64,000 bases of DNA from an uncultured Caldilineaceae bacterium (GTDB lineage Bacteria > Chloroflexota > Anaerolineae > Caldilineales > Caldilineaceae), in contig OX638330.1 in assembly GCA_951812725.1 (NCBI GenBank), positions 2,852,001 through 2,916,000 of the forward strand, in the 5' to 3' direction. Below the pieces are notes generated by a model. The model did no database searches. It was not told where the DNA came from and saw only the letters and a program-made list of their open reading frames with translations. Positions 26,760 through 37,110 of this stretch are shown here, one piece after another (the first letter of the stretch is position 1; each line of letters begins with the position of its first letter). Both the position numbers and the translations under genes were made by a program.

Positions 26760-28097
26760 TTATCTACTGATTTTGCGAGCAATTACTTTTTCCAGTTTAT
26801 GTACGACGCTTTCGACAGGAACGCGGTCGAGCACTTTCTGAAGGAAGCCCTGGACGATCATTCGTTCAGCCTGGGGCCTGGTAAGGCCGCGGGCCATCAG
26901 ATAGAAGACGTACTCGTCCTCGACTTGTGCGGCGGTGGCCGCATGCGTACAGCGAACATCGTCGGCCTCGATTTCCAGGCCTGGAATGCTGTCGGCGCGG
27001 GCGCTGTTATCCAGGATCAGATTACCGTTGCGTTGGAAGGCGTCAGTCTTTTGTGCGCCGGGCAACACTTTGATGATGCCCATGTAGACACTGCGAGCGC
27101 GATGTTTGAGGGCACCATTGAACAGCAGGTCACTGAAGCAGTTGGGAACGCGGTGCAATTGCAGAGTTTGGTGGTCAATGTGCTGGCGGCGGGTGGGGAA
27201 GTAGAGCCCCAGCAGTTCGCCATGTCCGCCTTCGCCGCGCATGTCCACGTCGAGGAAGGCTTTGGTCAAGCGGCTGCCCCAACTCACCTGAATCCAACGC
27301 AGATCGGTATCTTTGCCCATTACGGCGCTGCCGGTGAGGAAGTTCCAGGCGGTGTGCTCGAAGTCCTGCAGGTTCATGTAACGGACCTGGGCGTTGTCCT
27401 TCAGAATCAGCTCAACGACAGTGGCCTGGAAGGAGTTCTTGGCGCCCAGGAGGTCATCGACCACGGTTACTTCGGCGCCTTCTTCGGCCACCAGGAGTGT
27501 GTGGTGATAACCGCCGACGCGTTCGCCCTGGTACAGGATCGCTTGCAGGGGAAGCACAACTTTGGTGTTGCTGGGCACGAAGATGAATGACCCGGTGTCC
27601 CACAGCGCTGCGTGGAGGGCTGTGAATTTGTTGGCGTCCGGCTTTACTGCCTCGGTCATGAAGTAGCGACGCACGAGCTCCGGATGCTGCTTCACGGCCG
27701 TCTGCAGGTCGGTAAAGATGATGCCTTGCTGTTCGAGGTCTTGGTTTTCCCGGCTGTATATGACGCCGCCGTCACGATAGATCAAACTGGCGGAGGAGTC
27801 CATCTCGTCCAAGGCGTTGAGCAGGACCGGGTCCAGCTCATCAGGCTCGAGTGTCCCGCCAGGGGTGGCGAATGGCGTGTAGTTGTCAAGATTAAAGCTG
27901 GTCAGACGAGTGCGCCGCCAGTCTTCGTCGGTAGGTTTGGGCCAGGGCAGGCTCTCGAACGTCTGCCAGGCGCGCAGGCGCAGGTCCAACATCCAAGCGG
28001 GTTCGTCTTTAGCTGCCGATGCCTGCCGCACGGTTTCCTGCGAGAAGCCGGCGGTTGCTTCGACGATTTCTTTCGGTTCCTTTATAAGTACAGTCAC
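26760..28097 (-). CDS. sufD: Fe-S cluster assembly protein SufD
   Basis: 445 residues of the SufB/SufD family. SufD forms the SufBC2D scaffold. The N-terminal helical part ([25 protein letters not shown]) is diagnostic of SufD, followed by the right-handed beta-helix core and the C-terminal [27 protein letters not shown] block that contacts SufC. The ATG lies at 28097. The 120 bp before it, after sufB, are unusually wide for this operon but contain only a weak GCGCAATGCGC hairpin. Confidence 0.95.
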   Translation of the reverse strand: MTVLIKEPKEIVEATAGFSQETVRQASAAKDEPAWMLDLRLRAWQTFESLPWPKPTDEDWRRTRLTSFNLDNYTPFATPGGTLEPDELDPVLLNALDEMDSSASLIYRDGGVIYSRENQDLEQQGIIFTDLQTAVKQHPELVRRYFMTEAVKPDANKFTALHAALWDTGSFIFVPSNTKVVLPLQAILYQGERVGGYHHTLLVAEEGAEVTVVDDLLGAKNSFQATVVELILKDNAQVRYMNLQDFEHTAWNFLTGSAVMGKDTDLRWIQVSWGSRLTKAFLDVDMRGEGGHGELLGLYFPTRRQHIDHQTLQLHRVPNCFSDLLFNGALKHRARSVYMGIIKVLPGAQKTDAFQRNGNLILDNSARADSIPGLEIEADDVRCTHAATAAQVEDEYVFYLMARGLTRPQAERMIVQGFLQKVLDRVPVESVVHKLEKVIARKISR

Positions 28098-28218
28098 ATT
28101 CAGTTGACTCCGTTATGTAAAACGGGAGATATTACGTTTCTGAAGCTAACTCCCGCTGCGCAATGCGCGTACAGGTCTGTATGCCGCTTCGGGCGTGAAA
28201 AATTAGCGGGCAGACAAA

Positions 28219-29634
<1,416 letters not shown>

Positions 29635-29772
29635 AATAACCCTCCTTGATAAGGAATTGAGCGACCGGTCAAAACTAGCCGGTGGCAACTATCCCTTTGT
29701 CAACATTTGCCAGCCAGTGTGCCGAGGTAAAGTCGGCCGTTTCCTGTGTGCCCTTTCGCTTTATACTTGCGG

Positions 29773-30582
29773 TCAGGCGGGCACGGCTCCGGCAACCAGT
29801 TCTTCTTCGACCCAGTTGTAGCCTCGTTCTTCCAACATGTGGGCCACTTCCGGGCCTCCGGTTTTGACGATGCGACCGCCAAAGAAAATACTGACGTAGT
29901 CCGGTTTAACGAAGTTCAGAATTCGTTGGTAGTGGGTGATGAGCAAGAACCCGCGGTCTTCGGTGGCCAGCTTATTGATGCCATCGGAGACAACCTGCAG
30001 AGCATCGATGTCCAGGCCTGAGTCGGACTCGTCCAGGATTGCGAATTTCGGCTCCAGCATAGCCATTTGCAGGACTTCGGTGCGTTTCTTTTCGCCGCCG
30101 GAGAAGCCTTCGTTCAAATAGCGTCTAGCAAAGCTGGAATCGACGTTAAACTCTTTCATTTTCTTGTTCAGTTCACGGCGGAATTCACGCATGGGCATGA
30201 GATTGCTGCCGATGACGCCGTTGGCGTTGCTGTCAGCTTCCTTGGTGGTGTAGCCGCGCACATTTGAAACGGCCGTGCGCAGGAAGTTGGCGACGCTGAC
30301 GCCTGGAATTGAGACAGGGTATTGGAAGGCGAGAAAGATTCCGGTCCTGGCGCGCTCGTCGGCTTCCATATCCAGAATGCTTTCGCCATCGAGCAGGATA
30401 TCGCCCTGTGTCACTTCGTAATGGGGGTGGCCTGCGACCACGTACGAGAGCGTCGATTTTCCGGAACCGTTCGGTCCCATCATTGCGTGGATTTCCCCGC
30501 TGTGCAGAGTCAGATCCACACCTTTCAAGATTTCGGTATCTCCGATTGCGACATGCAGATTTTGAATCGCAAGTGTACTCAT
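29773..30582 (-). CDS. sufC: Fe-S cluster assembly ATPase SufC
   Basis: 269 residues, ABC-type ATPase that drives structural change in SufBC2D. Walker A GPNGSGKS at 36-43, Q-loop near 90, signature [13 protein letters not shown] near 160, Walker [14 protein letters not shown]-switch [10 protein letters not shown]. No membrane segment. ATG at 30582 with GAGGAG about ten bases upstream. First structural gene of the operon, following sufR. Confidence 0.96.
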   Translation of the reverse strand: MSTLAIQNLHVAIGDTEILKGVDLTLHSGEIHAMMGPNGSGKSTLSYVVAGHPHYEVTQGDILLDGESILDMEADERARTGIFLAFQYPVSIPGVSVANFLRTAVSNVRGYTTKEADSNANGVIGSNLMPMREFRRELNKKMKEFNVDSSFARRYLNEGFSGGEKKRTEVLQMAMLEPKFAILDESDSGLDIDALQVVSDGINKLATEDRGFLLITHYQRILNFVKPDYVSIFFGGRIVKTGGPEVAHMLEERGYNWVEEELVAGAVPA

Positions 30583-30661
30583 AACTTTCTTAACTCCTCA
30601 ATATGACGGCTGCGTGCAGCCGTATTCAATATGAATGACCGCCTGGCGATGGCAGAAGTGT

Positions 30662-31321
30662 TCAGGATTCGAATTTGAGTTCTGAGCGGCCACTTTGCTC
30701 TATTACAAAGGAGCAGCTGCCGTGTCCGTCCATGATGCAGTCATCCAAAGAGACTTCTACTCCCAACACTTTTTGCAACATCTGTTGATCCATCTCGCAG
30801 ATTTCGCGGTGCTCGATGGCAAGGTCGTGGTAGGGGCAGTTATACATTTTCAAAGCGATTGTGTCGCTTTCGCCGGCTGACACATCGGTCAGAACACCTT
30901 GGCGGGCAAGGGCGCCGGCCATTTCCTCGATTCTTTGCTGCACACCGGGCGCGTTGACGCTTTCGGCGTAACGTTCTGCCAGCCTCACACCGACTCGCTG
31001 TAGGAGTGTACCCATCTTTTCCGCGCCGACCATTCCGTACATCTCCTGGAGCATAGTCAGCGCCAGATCGTCACAGCGGCAGGCGAAAAGCTCGCGGGCG
31101 GCGTCGGTAGCTACATATATGTAGTGCGGCCGTCCTACGCCCGAACGCTCTTCGCGGCGGTCGAGATATCCGCTAGCCTGAAGGGCGTTCAGGTGCTGGC
31201 GTACGGCAGTAGTCGTCACGCCCAACAGCAATTCAAAGTCTTTGATGGTGGCAGACGGATTGCGTTGCAGATATTCGAGAATCTGCCAAGCGGGTGAGTC
31301 ATGGTCCGGGCTGATAGACAT
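30662..31321 (-). CDS. sufR: SufR-family Fe-S-sensing transcriptional regulator
   Basis: 219 residues. An N-terminal winged helix (about 10-75, with the recognition helix VTTTAVRQHLNALQASGYL) and a C-terminal domain with Cys 162, 175, 195 and 203. The C162-x12-C175 pair plus a third Cys near 200 is the known SufR pattern for a [4Fe-4S] cluster. SufR represses the suf operon while the cluster is intact, so the operon should switch on under iron limitation or oxidative stress. It is first in the operon and would be autoregulated; a candidate operator overlaps the promoter at 31402-31459. Confidence 0.92.
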   Translation of the reverse strand: MSISPDHDSPAWQILEYLQRNPSATIKDFELLLGVTTTAVRQHLNALQASGYLDRREERSGVGRPHYIYVATDAARELFACRCDDLALTMLQEMYGMVGAEKMGTLLQRVGVRLAERYAESVNAPGVQQRIEEMAGALARQGVLTDVSAGESDTIALKMYNCPYHDLAIEHREICEMDQQMLQKVLGVEVSLDDCIMDGHGSCSFVIEQSGRSELKFES

Positions 31322-31401
31322 AAGTCTTTTCTCTGCTATTCAGGGCCAAATTGGGCCGGAAGCGCGCTCATTGGCCAGACTGACATGAGCGATTGAATCC
31401 A

Positions 31402-31430
31402 ATCATACCACCCGAAGCGCTTTTTGTCAA
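31402..31430 (-). promoter_or_regulatory. Strong sigma-70 promoter of the sufR-suf operon
   Basis: Minus strand: perfect -35 TTGACA (31430-31425), 17-base spacer, -10 TATGAT (31407-31402). Transcription would start near 31395, about 75 bases before the sufR ATG. Confidence 0.72.
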
Positions 31431-31459
31431 TTTACACAGTTTATATTGCGGAAATTGAC
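31426..31459. promoter_or_regulatory. Candidate SufR operator (inverted repeat overlapping the -35)
   Basis: Perfect 8-bp inverted repeat GTCAATTT (31426-31433) and AAATTGAC (31452-31459) separated by 18 bases. The left arm covers the -35 of the suf promoter, a suitable place for repression. Binding by SufR is inferred from position and symmetry only. Confidence 0.5.
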
Positions 31460-31567
31460 TAAACTACCCAGGCAACCTTGTTGTTATATCATCCTTTCCC
31501 TATTCCATCCAAAATTCTGGACATTTGATCTGCATGAAACGCTTCAGTGAACCGGGCCGCATGAGGT

Positions 31568-32427
31568 CAGTGGTCAGTGATCAGTGATCAGTGATCAGTA
31601 ACTTCTGAGGTTGGTGATTAGTGGTCGGTGGGTTGAGGCGGCAAGTGGGGGAGTATACTCCGTTCGGTAGACACGATGCTGGGGAAGAGTAGACACGGTC
31701 GGTGAGGGATGGTTTTGTAGGGGGGCGTTGCGGGGGCGCAGCCCCTGCACAAGGGAGGGCCGAAGGCCCGACCGCACAACTGCAGTGGTCAGTGGTCAGT
31801 GATCAGTGATCAGTAACTTCTGAGGTTGGTGATTAGTGGTCGGTGGGTTGAGGCGGCAAGTGGGGGAGTAGACTCCGTTCGGTAGACACGATGCCGGGGA
31901 AGAGTAAACACGGTCGGTGAGGGATGTTTTTGTAGGGGGGCGTTGCGGGGGCGCAGCCCCTGCACAAGGGAGGGCCGAAGGCCCGACCGCACAACTGCAG
32001 TGGTCAGTGGTCAGTGATCAGTGATCAGCAACTTCTGCGGTTGGAGGTCGGTGGTCGGTGGGTTGAAGCGGCAAGTGGGGGAGTAGACTCCGTTCGCCAG
32101 ACACGATGCTGGGGAAGTGTAAACACGGTCGGTGAGGGATGGTTTTGTAGGGGGGCGTTGCGGGGGCGCAGCCCCTGCACAAGGGAGGGCCGAAGGCCCG
32201 ACCGCACAACTGCAGTGGTCAGGGGTCAGGGGTCAGTGATCAGTAACTTCTGCGGTTGGAGGTCGGTGGGTGGTGGGTTGAGGCGGCAAGTGGGGGAGTA
32301 GACTCCGTTCGCCAGACACGATGCTGGGGAAGAGTAAACACGGTCGGTGAGGCATGTTTTTGTAGGGGGGCGTTGCGGGGGCGCAGCCCCTGCACAAGGG
32401 AGGGCCGAAGGCCCGACCGCCCATATG
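31568..32427 (+). repeat. Tandem array of four 215-bp units of the extragenic repeat (copies C-F)
   Basis: Four units with an exact 215-base period, starting at 31568, 31783, 31998 and 32213. Each begins with heptamer-like TCAGTGA/TCAGTGG runs and the head AGTAACTTCTGAG (AGCAACTTCTGCG in unit 3), has a middle with GGCAAGTGGGGGAGTA, and ends with the core (31694-31775, 31909-31990, 32124-32205, 32339-32420). The cores have terminal CGGTCGG/CCGACCG, hairpin 1 GGGGC-GCA-GCCCC and hairpin 2 in the form GGGCC-GAA-GGCCC. Units differ by a handful of substitutions. Confidence 0.95.
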
Positions 32428-32550
32428 CACAATGAGAATCGTGTGGAGTGCGGGGGGAGCTTAAAGGCTGGGTCGGCTCGATTGGGTATGCGAAGTGGTT
32501 GTGGCTGGCTAGTCAGGAAACTCTCCCTGGTTCACTGGAGGGCTTGACTT

Positions 32551-32580
32551 TTGGAGGATAGTTCGCCGACATTTTATAAT
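32551..32580 (+). promoter_or_regulatory. Putative promoter of the DUF177-rpmF-fabD operon
   Basis: -35 TTGGAG (32551-32556), 18-base spacer, perfect -10 TATAAT (32575-32580). A TTGACT lies a little further upstream but its 25-base spacing is too long. Confidence 0.45.
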
Positions 32581-32735
32581 CACCCTTTGTGCGGTCGCCA
32601 CGCTGTGCAGAGAATTCCGTCCGAGGGACTGTGGGAAGGCATTTGGCACTGGGCTTGACACAGAGCAGTGATGCTCGACAGCGGATATGATTGGCCCAGG
32701 CGGTCTTACAGGAACCGGGCAGGAGGTTCAAGGAA

Positions 32736-33338
32736 GTGGAGTTCAATGTTGCACAACTGATGAAAGATGCGACTGGCGCGCGCCGGGATTTTACGCTGGA
32801 TGATGACATTTCCGAGCTGGATTCCGGGCTGACGCCTTTGAGCCATTTGACCGGGACGTTGGAGTTGCTGCGCATACACAGCGGTGTGCTGGCAAGCGGT
32901 GACTTTCACGTAACGATGTCGTTGCAGTGCGGGCGCTGCCTGGAACCGGTGACATTTGCGGTGCCGGTCCGGTTCGCTGAGAGTTTTCGGCCATTGACCG
33001 ATATTCAGACAGGGCGCTTCCTGTCGCCTGAGGAGTTTGAAGGCCAGGCAGAGGACTTGACCGATGAAGCTCTGCTGATCGACGCGCAGCATATCCTCGA
33101 CATCACGGAAGTGGTGCGCCAGAACATATGGCTTTCGATACCGATCGTAGCCGCTTGCGATTACAGGGACCCTGCCAGCGGCGACCTGGATCCTGATGCT
33201 TGTCCTAAGTACACCGACCTTTTGTCAGAATCTGCCCTTGCAGAACCGCAAGGAATGCAGACACCATCTGAAGCCGCAGGGATCGATCCCCGTTGGGAGG
33301 CCCTGTTGGCGTTGCAAAACGAACCACCGCGCGAGTAG
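32736..33338 (+). CDS. DUF177 (YceD-like) protein
   Basis: 200 residues of the DUF177/YceD family, which is nearly always encoded just before rpmF and is linked to 23S rRNA or large-subunit biogenesis. Pattern: VEFNVAQLMKDATGARRDFTLD at the start, a beta-rich middle, LQCGRCLEPVTFAVPVRFAE with the CxRC motif near 70-75, and a C-terminal LDITEVVRQNIWLSIPIV with a late Cys pair (DYRDP...CP). The frame opens at 32691, but GTG at 32736, nine bases after AGGAGG, matches the family N-terminus. Confidence 0.88.
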   Translation: MEFNVAQLMKDATGARRDFTLDDDISELDSGLTPLSHLTGTLELLRIHSGVLASGDFHVTMSLQCGRCLEPVTFAVPVRFAESFRPLTDIQTGRFLSPEEFEGQAEDLTDEALLIDAQHILDITEVVRQNIWLSIPIVAACDYRDPASGDLDPDACPKYTDLLSESALAEPQGMQTPSEAAGIDPRWEALLALQNEPPRE

Positions 33339-33355
33339 ATGGAGGAGAACCCGAA

Positions 33356-33550
33356 ATGGGACCGCTACCAAAGATTAAGATCAGCAAAGGCCGCCGCAAC
33401 CGCCGCCGCGCGCATCACGCGATTGGCGCCCCGAAATTGGTGAGTTGCGCGCGCTGCAACGAAAAGACACTGCCCCACCGGGTCTGCCCGCACTGCGGCT
33501 CCTATATGGGCCGCTTACAGGTCATTGATGTGGAAGAAGAAGAAGCCTAA
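33356..33550 (+). CDS. rpmF: 50S ribosomal protein L32
   Basis: 64 residues. The KISKGRRNRRRAHHAIGAPKL stretch and the zinc ribbon C-x2-C...C-x2-C (CARCNEK, CPHCGSY) are those of bacterial L32 of the zinc-binding (C+) form. ATG at 33356 with GGAGGAG upstream, 17 bp after DUF177. The acidic tail VEEEEA is common in this phylum. Confidence 0.96.
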   Translation: MGPLPKIKISKGRRNRRRAHHAIGAPKLVSCARCNEKTLPHRVCPHCGSYMGRLQVIDVEEEEA

Positions 33551-33555
33551 CACAG

Positions 33556-34533
33556 ATGACCGTGACGCTCTTGTACCGTGAAGTAGCCGGCCCGCTGCTT
33601 TACATGTTCCCTGGTCAGGGCAGCCAACAGGTGGGCATGGCAGAAGAGCTGGCCGAGGTCTATCCGGACGCACGCGCCGTTTTCAGTGAAGCGGACGATG
33701 TGCTGGACGTAGCACTTAGCAGGATTTGCTTCGAAGGACCTGAGGACCTGTTGACAGACACGATCAACGCGCAACCGGCCCTGTTTGCTTCGAGTATGGC
33801 GGCTCTGTGCGCGATTCAGGCGGAACTCGGTTACCTGCCCCGTCCTGCTCTGTTCGCCGGCCATTCGATGGGCGAGTACACGGCGTTGGCCGCGGCGGGA
33901 TGTATCGACTTCGCCGACGGGCTGCGGCTTGTACGGGAACGGGGCCGGCTGATGAAGGAGGCAGGCGCGAAGCAGCCAGGACGAATGGCGGCGGTGATCG
34001 GGCTAAGCGAGGAAGTAGTAGCACAGGTTTGCGCGGAGGTGGCTGAGGCGTCTGGAGGCGTTGCCCAGATTGCGAACGACAATTGCCCTGGGCAGATCGT
34101 AGTTTCCGGCGACGAGGATAGCATTGCGGTGGCGATGTCCGGATTGGAGAAGGCGGGAGCACGCCGGGTGGTGCCGCTGGCGGTCAGCATTGCAGCCCAC
34201 AGCCCGCTGATGGCGCCGGCGTCGTCGCAGTTGGAGGCTACAATCGAGACGGTGGAGGTGCGCGACCCACTTGCGCCTTTGATTGGCAACACCAGTGGCC
34301 GTCCTCTTGATAACGCCGGCGCGATTTGTCAGGAGTTGAATGCGCAACTTACAGGCAGCGTAAAGTGGACCGCCTCGATGAAATACGCGGTCGACGCCGG
34401 CGTTGAAACGGCTGTCGAGATTGGACCAGGCTCGGTGCTCACCGGTTTGATGCGGCGCATTGATCGCAAGGGCAAGAGGGCAAATGTGGCAGACGCGGCC
34501 GATGTGCGGAAGTTCTGCGAACAGTTCGCATGA
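33556..34533 (+). CDS. fabD: Malonyl-CoA:ACP transacylase
   Basis: Loads malonyl groups onto acyl carrier protein for fatty-acid synthesis. 325 residues: FPGQGSQQVGM at 18-28, active-site GHSMGEY with Ser 104, a conserved Arg in RLMKEAG near 130, and the catalytic His in AAHSPLM near 215. Begins five bases after rpmF, so it is co-transcribed. No acpP, plsX or fabH is seen next to it, unlike the common plsX-fabH-fabD-fabG-acpP order. Confidence 0.95.
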   Translation: MTVTLLYREVAGPLLYMFPGQGSQQVGMAEELAEVYPDARAVFSEADDVLDVALSRICFEGPEDLLTDTINAQPALFASSMAALCAIQAELGYLPRPALFAGHSMGEYTALAAAGCIDFADGLRLVRERGRLMKEAGAKQPGRMAAVIGLSEEVVAQVCAEVAEASGGVAQIANDNCPGQIVVSGDEDSIAVAMSGLEKAGARRVVPLAVSIAAHSPLMAPASSQLEATIETVEVRDPLAPLIGNTSGRPLDNAGAICQELNAQLTGSVKWTASMKYAVDAGVETAVEIGPGSVLTGLMRRIDRKGKRANVADAADVRKFCEQFA

Positions 34534-34710
34534 GTGCTCCGGCCCGTCCGTCGGGCCAGGTCTGCGTTTGGCGGAATAAGTACGGAGACCTGCTGGCTGC
34601 CAGGCAATATTTGGAGCTTGCGTCGTCCAAAAGGGTCATTGTTCCCGTTCTTCTATTTCGCCGGCCTGTAGTAGAATAGCGGCAAGATAGCCACTTCACC
34701 GAGAGATTCC

Positions 34711-35457
34711 ATGAATTTTAGTGGAAAGATTGCGCTGGTAACGGGTAGCAGCAGCGGGATTGGCGCTGCCATAGCCAAGGAGCTGGCAGCCGGAGGCGCG
34801 CACGTTGCACTGAACTATCGCGGCAACCGGGCCGGCGCGGACGAAACGGCTGCCGCCATCCGTGACGCCGGCGGCGAATGCACGGTATTTCAGGCTGATG
34901 TAAGCAGTTTTGATGAGGCATCCGACCTGGTGAAGGTTGTGGAAAAGGAGTTGGGCAGAGTCAATATCCTGGTCAACAACGCTGGTACGACGCGCGACGC
35001 GCTGCTGATGAGCATGAAGGAAGAAGGATGGCGTACGGTCATCGGCACAAACCTGGACAGCATTTACAATGTAACCAGGGCAGCGTTGCGGGGCATGATC
35101 CGGCAGCGCTGGGGGCGAATTATCAACATATCCAGCATAGTGGGCTTGGCAGGGCAGGCCGGACAGACGAATTATGCGGCCAGCAAGGCTGGAATAATTG
35201 GCCTTTCCAAGAGCCTTGCCCGCGAGGTGGGCAGCAGAGGAATCACTGTGAATGTGGTGGCGCCGGGCTTTGTGCCGACGGCGCTGACGGATGTGATGAG
35301 CGACGAACAGAAGGAACATACGATTACGCAAACGCCGTTGGGACGTTTTGGAGACCCGGAGGATATTGCCTGGGCCGTCGCGTTTCTGGCGAGCGAACGG
35401 GCAGGTTTCATAACCGGCCAGGTTCTTTCTGTAGATGGCGGCCTCGTGATGATGTGA
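34711..35457 (+). CDS. fabG: 3-oxoacyl-ACP reductase
   Basis: NADPH-dependent reduction of 3-oxoacyl-ACP in fatty-acid elongation. 248 residues, classical SDR fold: cofactor loop TGSSSGIG at 11-18, NNAG at 89-92, catalytic Ser 142, Tyr 155, Lys 159 ([21 protein letters not shown] region) and the C-terminal [12 protein letters not shown]. The 177-bp gap after fabD contains no clear gene; a weak -10 (TAGAAT, 34672-34677) may give an extra start point. Confidence 0.94.
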   Translation: MNFSGKIALVTGSSSGIGAAIAKELAAGGAHVALNYRGNRAGADETAAAIRDAGGECTVFQADVSSFDEASDLVKVVEKELGRVNILVNNAGTTRDALLMSMKEEGWRTVIGTNLDSIYNVTRAALRGMIRQRWGRIINISSIVGLAGQAGQTNYAASKAGIIGLSKSLAREVGSRGITVNVVAPGFVPTALTDVMSDEQKEHTITQTPLGRFGDPEDIAWAVAFLASERAGFITGQVLSVDGGLVMM

Positions 35458-35485
35458 TCGTTTGCAGGTTGACAAACAGGTGACA

Positions 35486-36127
35486 ATGATAGACCATACG
35501 CAGCATCTCATGGAGCCACCGGTTGCGGCTGAACCAACGGTCGCAGACGTAGATAAATCCGCACGTGCGGGCGGCAAGGTAACCCACAAGGCTTGTTCGG
35601 CCACAGGTCGGGGAACAGTTGGTTCCGACGCGAAAGCAGACGGAAGTCCCGATCAGTTGAACAGCAAGAGCGCAGGCGTCGCTGCCAGACCGGCTGAGCG
35701 GATACGGGCGCGGCGGACTGCGTTGCAGGTTCTCTATGAAGTGGACTGCACCGGGCATCGACCGGGCATTGCCTTGGACTACCGCCAAGCAGAGGAAGGG
35801 TACTCGGCGGAAACACTTGCCTTTCTTTACTGGCTCGTTAGCGGTGTGATCAGATATAAGGGCGATCTCGACTCACTGATTGGCCGGTACGCGCCAGAGT
35901 GGCCGGTAGACAAGCTGGCCATTGTCGACCGCAATGTGTTGCGTCTTTCTATTTTTGAGTTGTCAAGCCCGGATGCGGACGCGCCTCCCAAGGTTGTAAT
36001 TAACGAGGCAGTGGAGCTGGCAAAGACATTCGGCAGTGACAGCAGCCCACGTTTTATCAATGGTGTCCTGGGCACCGCGCTCCGAGAAATTACCCTGCCA
36101 TCCGATTATAGACAAGTGAGCCGGTAA
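35486..36127 (+). CDS. nusB: Transcription antitermination factor NusB
   Basis: All-helical factor that binds boxA RNA together with NusE/S10. 213 residues; the NusB core starts at about residue 69 ([17 protein letters not shown]) and ends with [20 protein letters not shown], a perfect match to the family signature. The 68-residue N-terminal extension is Ala/Ser/Gly-rich and probably disordered. The start is uncertain: ATG at 35486 is used, with GTG at 35480 and TTG at 35462 as alternatives; none has a good ribosome-binding site. Confidence 0.92.
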   Translation: MIDHTQHLMEPPVAAEPTVADVDKSARAGGKVTHKACSATGRGTVGSDAKADGSPDQLNSKSAGVAARPAERIRARRTALQVLYEVDCTGHRPGIALDYRQAEEGYSAETLAFLYWLVSGVIRYKGDLDSLIGRYAPEWPVDKLAIVDRNVLRLSIFELSSPDADAPPKVVINEAVELAKTFGSDSSPRFINGVLGTALREITLPSDYRQVSR

Positions 36128-36135
36128 CTTCTGGC

Positions 36136-37110
36136 ATGAACAGCATCTTCGGCATTGGCGTCCTCGAATTTATTTTCATTTTGATTTTCGCCCTGATATT
36201 TCTTGGCCCGGAACGGTTGCCCAAGGTAACCAGAGACGTCTTGTCCTTCATTCGGCGCCTGCAGAAGCTGTCGGGCGATTTGACGCGCCAGGTCAATGAA
36301 GAGATTGGGGATTTGAGAGAACTTGACCCCAGCTACCATATGAAGGAGCTGATGGGGGATGATGAGGATGAGGAAGAGGAGAAGTCCATCGGTGTGGGCG
36401 CAGGCAAGAAATCGACGGCATCTACGAAACAGACTTCTGCTCCATCTCAACCGGCCCTAGCAGCTGAAGAAGCGGCAGAGACAACAGAGGAGGAGTCGAT
36501 TGCGCCGGCGGCTGCCGCATCTGCTGCACAGCCCTCTCTGTCGGACCTGAATGCGTCGGCTTCTTCGAACGGGCGCCAGCAGAGCGCTGAGGGCGCGGAT
36601 GCAAAGCCCACGACAACGGGAACTCCGATTCCATCGGCACCGAAGGCCAGTTCTGCGAAGGTATCTTCCAGTAGTTCGGTGGCAGGGGCAACATCGCGAC
36701 GGACCGGCAGTGGGCAGAAGCGCGGGGTCAAGACTCTATCCGAACTGCGTAAACAGCAACGGTCAAAGAGACAGTCCGCCTCCAGTGGGTCGGACTCTTC
36801 CTATTTGGAGGAGCGCAACAAGCGAGCTCAGCGGCGGGCAGACGATCGGCGCCAGGCAGTAGCCGCGCAGAAGAGCGAACAGGGAGAGGGGTCGGAGCCT
36901 GAGGGCACTGCGCCAGACTCTGTTGACGCTAATGCGGAAGACGCGTCAAACGCGATTGCGGAACTCGCAAGCAACGGAGAAGGGGCACAGGCAGATGATT
37001 CCAATGCCGATGTACATGCAGATGAGGCCAGTGTAGAGGCCGGCGGGGAGTCGGTTGTCGGGGTGGCTGAGGATGCGGACGGCGAGGGTAGTGAGGAGAC
37101 GACACTGTGA
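36136..37110 (+). CDS. tatA: Twin-arginine translocase TatA/TatB family protein with long charged tail
   Basis: 324 residues. One N-terminal transmembrane segment (about 3-22, FGIGVLEFIFILIFALIFLGP), the FLGPERLPKV hinge and an amphipathic helix to about residue 60 define TatA/TatB. The remaining 250 residues are low-complexity Ser/Ala/Glu/Asp with short basic patches and are probably disordered in the cytoplasm, far longer than usual (TatA about 90, TatB about 170). It begins eight bases after nusB and overlaps tatC by 4 bp. As the only Tat small subunit here, it could serve as both TatA and TatB. Confidence 0.88.
   Translation: MNSIFGIGVLEFIFILIFALIFLGPERLPKVTRDVLSFIRRLQKLSGDLTRQVNEEIGDLRELDPSYHMKELMGDDEDEEEEKSIGVGAGKKSTASTKQTSAPSQPALAAEEAAETTEEESIAPAAAASAAQPSLSDLNASASSNGRQQSAEGADAKPTTTGTPIPSAPKASSAKVSSSSSVAGATSRRTGSGQKRGVKTLSELRKQQRSKRQSASSGSDSSYLEERNKRAQRRADDRRQAVAAQKSEQGEGSEPEGTAPDSVDANAEDASNAIAELASNGEGAQADDSNADVHADEASVEAGGESVVGVAEDADGEGSEETTL

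Larger units (their letters stand above)
31322..32735. other. Divergent control region and repeat array between sufR and DUF177
   Basis: About 1.4 kb without a gene. It holds the suf promoter and candidate operator (31402-31459), four 215-bp tandem repeat units (31568-32427), a promoter for the DUF177-rpmF operon (32551-32580) and the AGGAGG site of DUF177 (32721-32726). The short frames inside the array recur in every unit because of the repeat and are not considered genes. Confidence 0.7.

Noticed and set aside
31568..32427. Tandem array resembling a CRISPR or satellite-encoded small protein
   Set aside because: The units are 215 bp and near-identical throughout, with no short repeat plus unique spacer pattern; frames inside the units recur only because the DNA repeats and have no ribosome-binding sites.
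32655..32691. TTGACA ... TATGAT near the DUF177 gene as its promoter
   Set aside because: The spacer is 25 bases, too long for a sigma-70 promoter; the 32551-32580 pair fits better.
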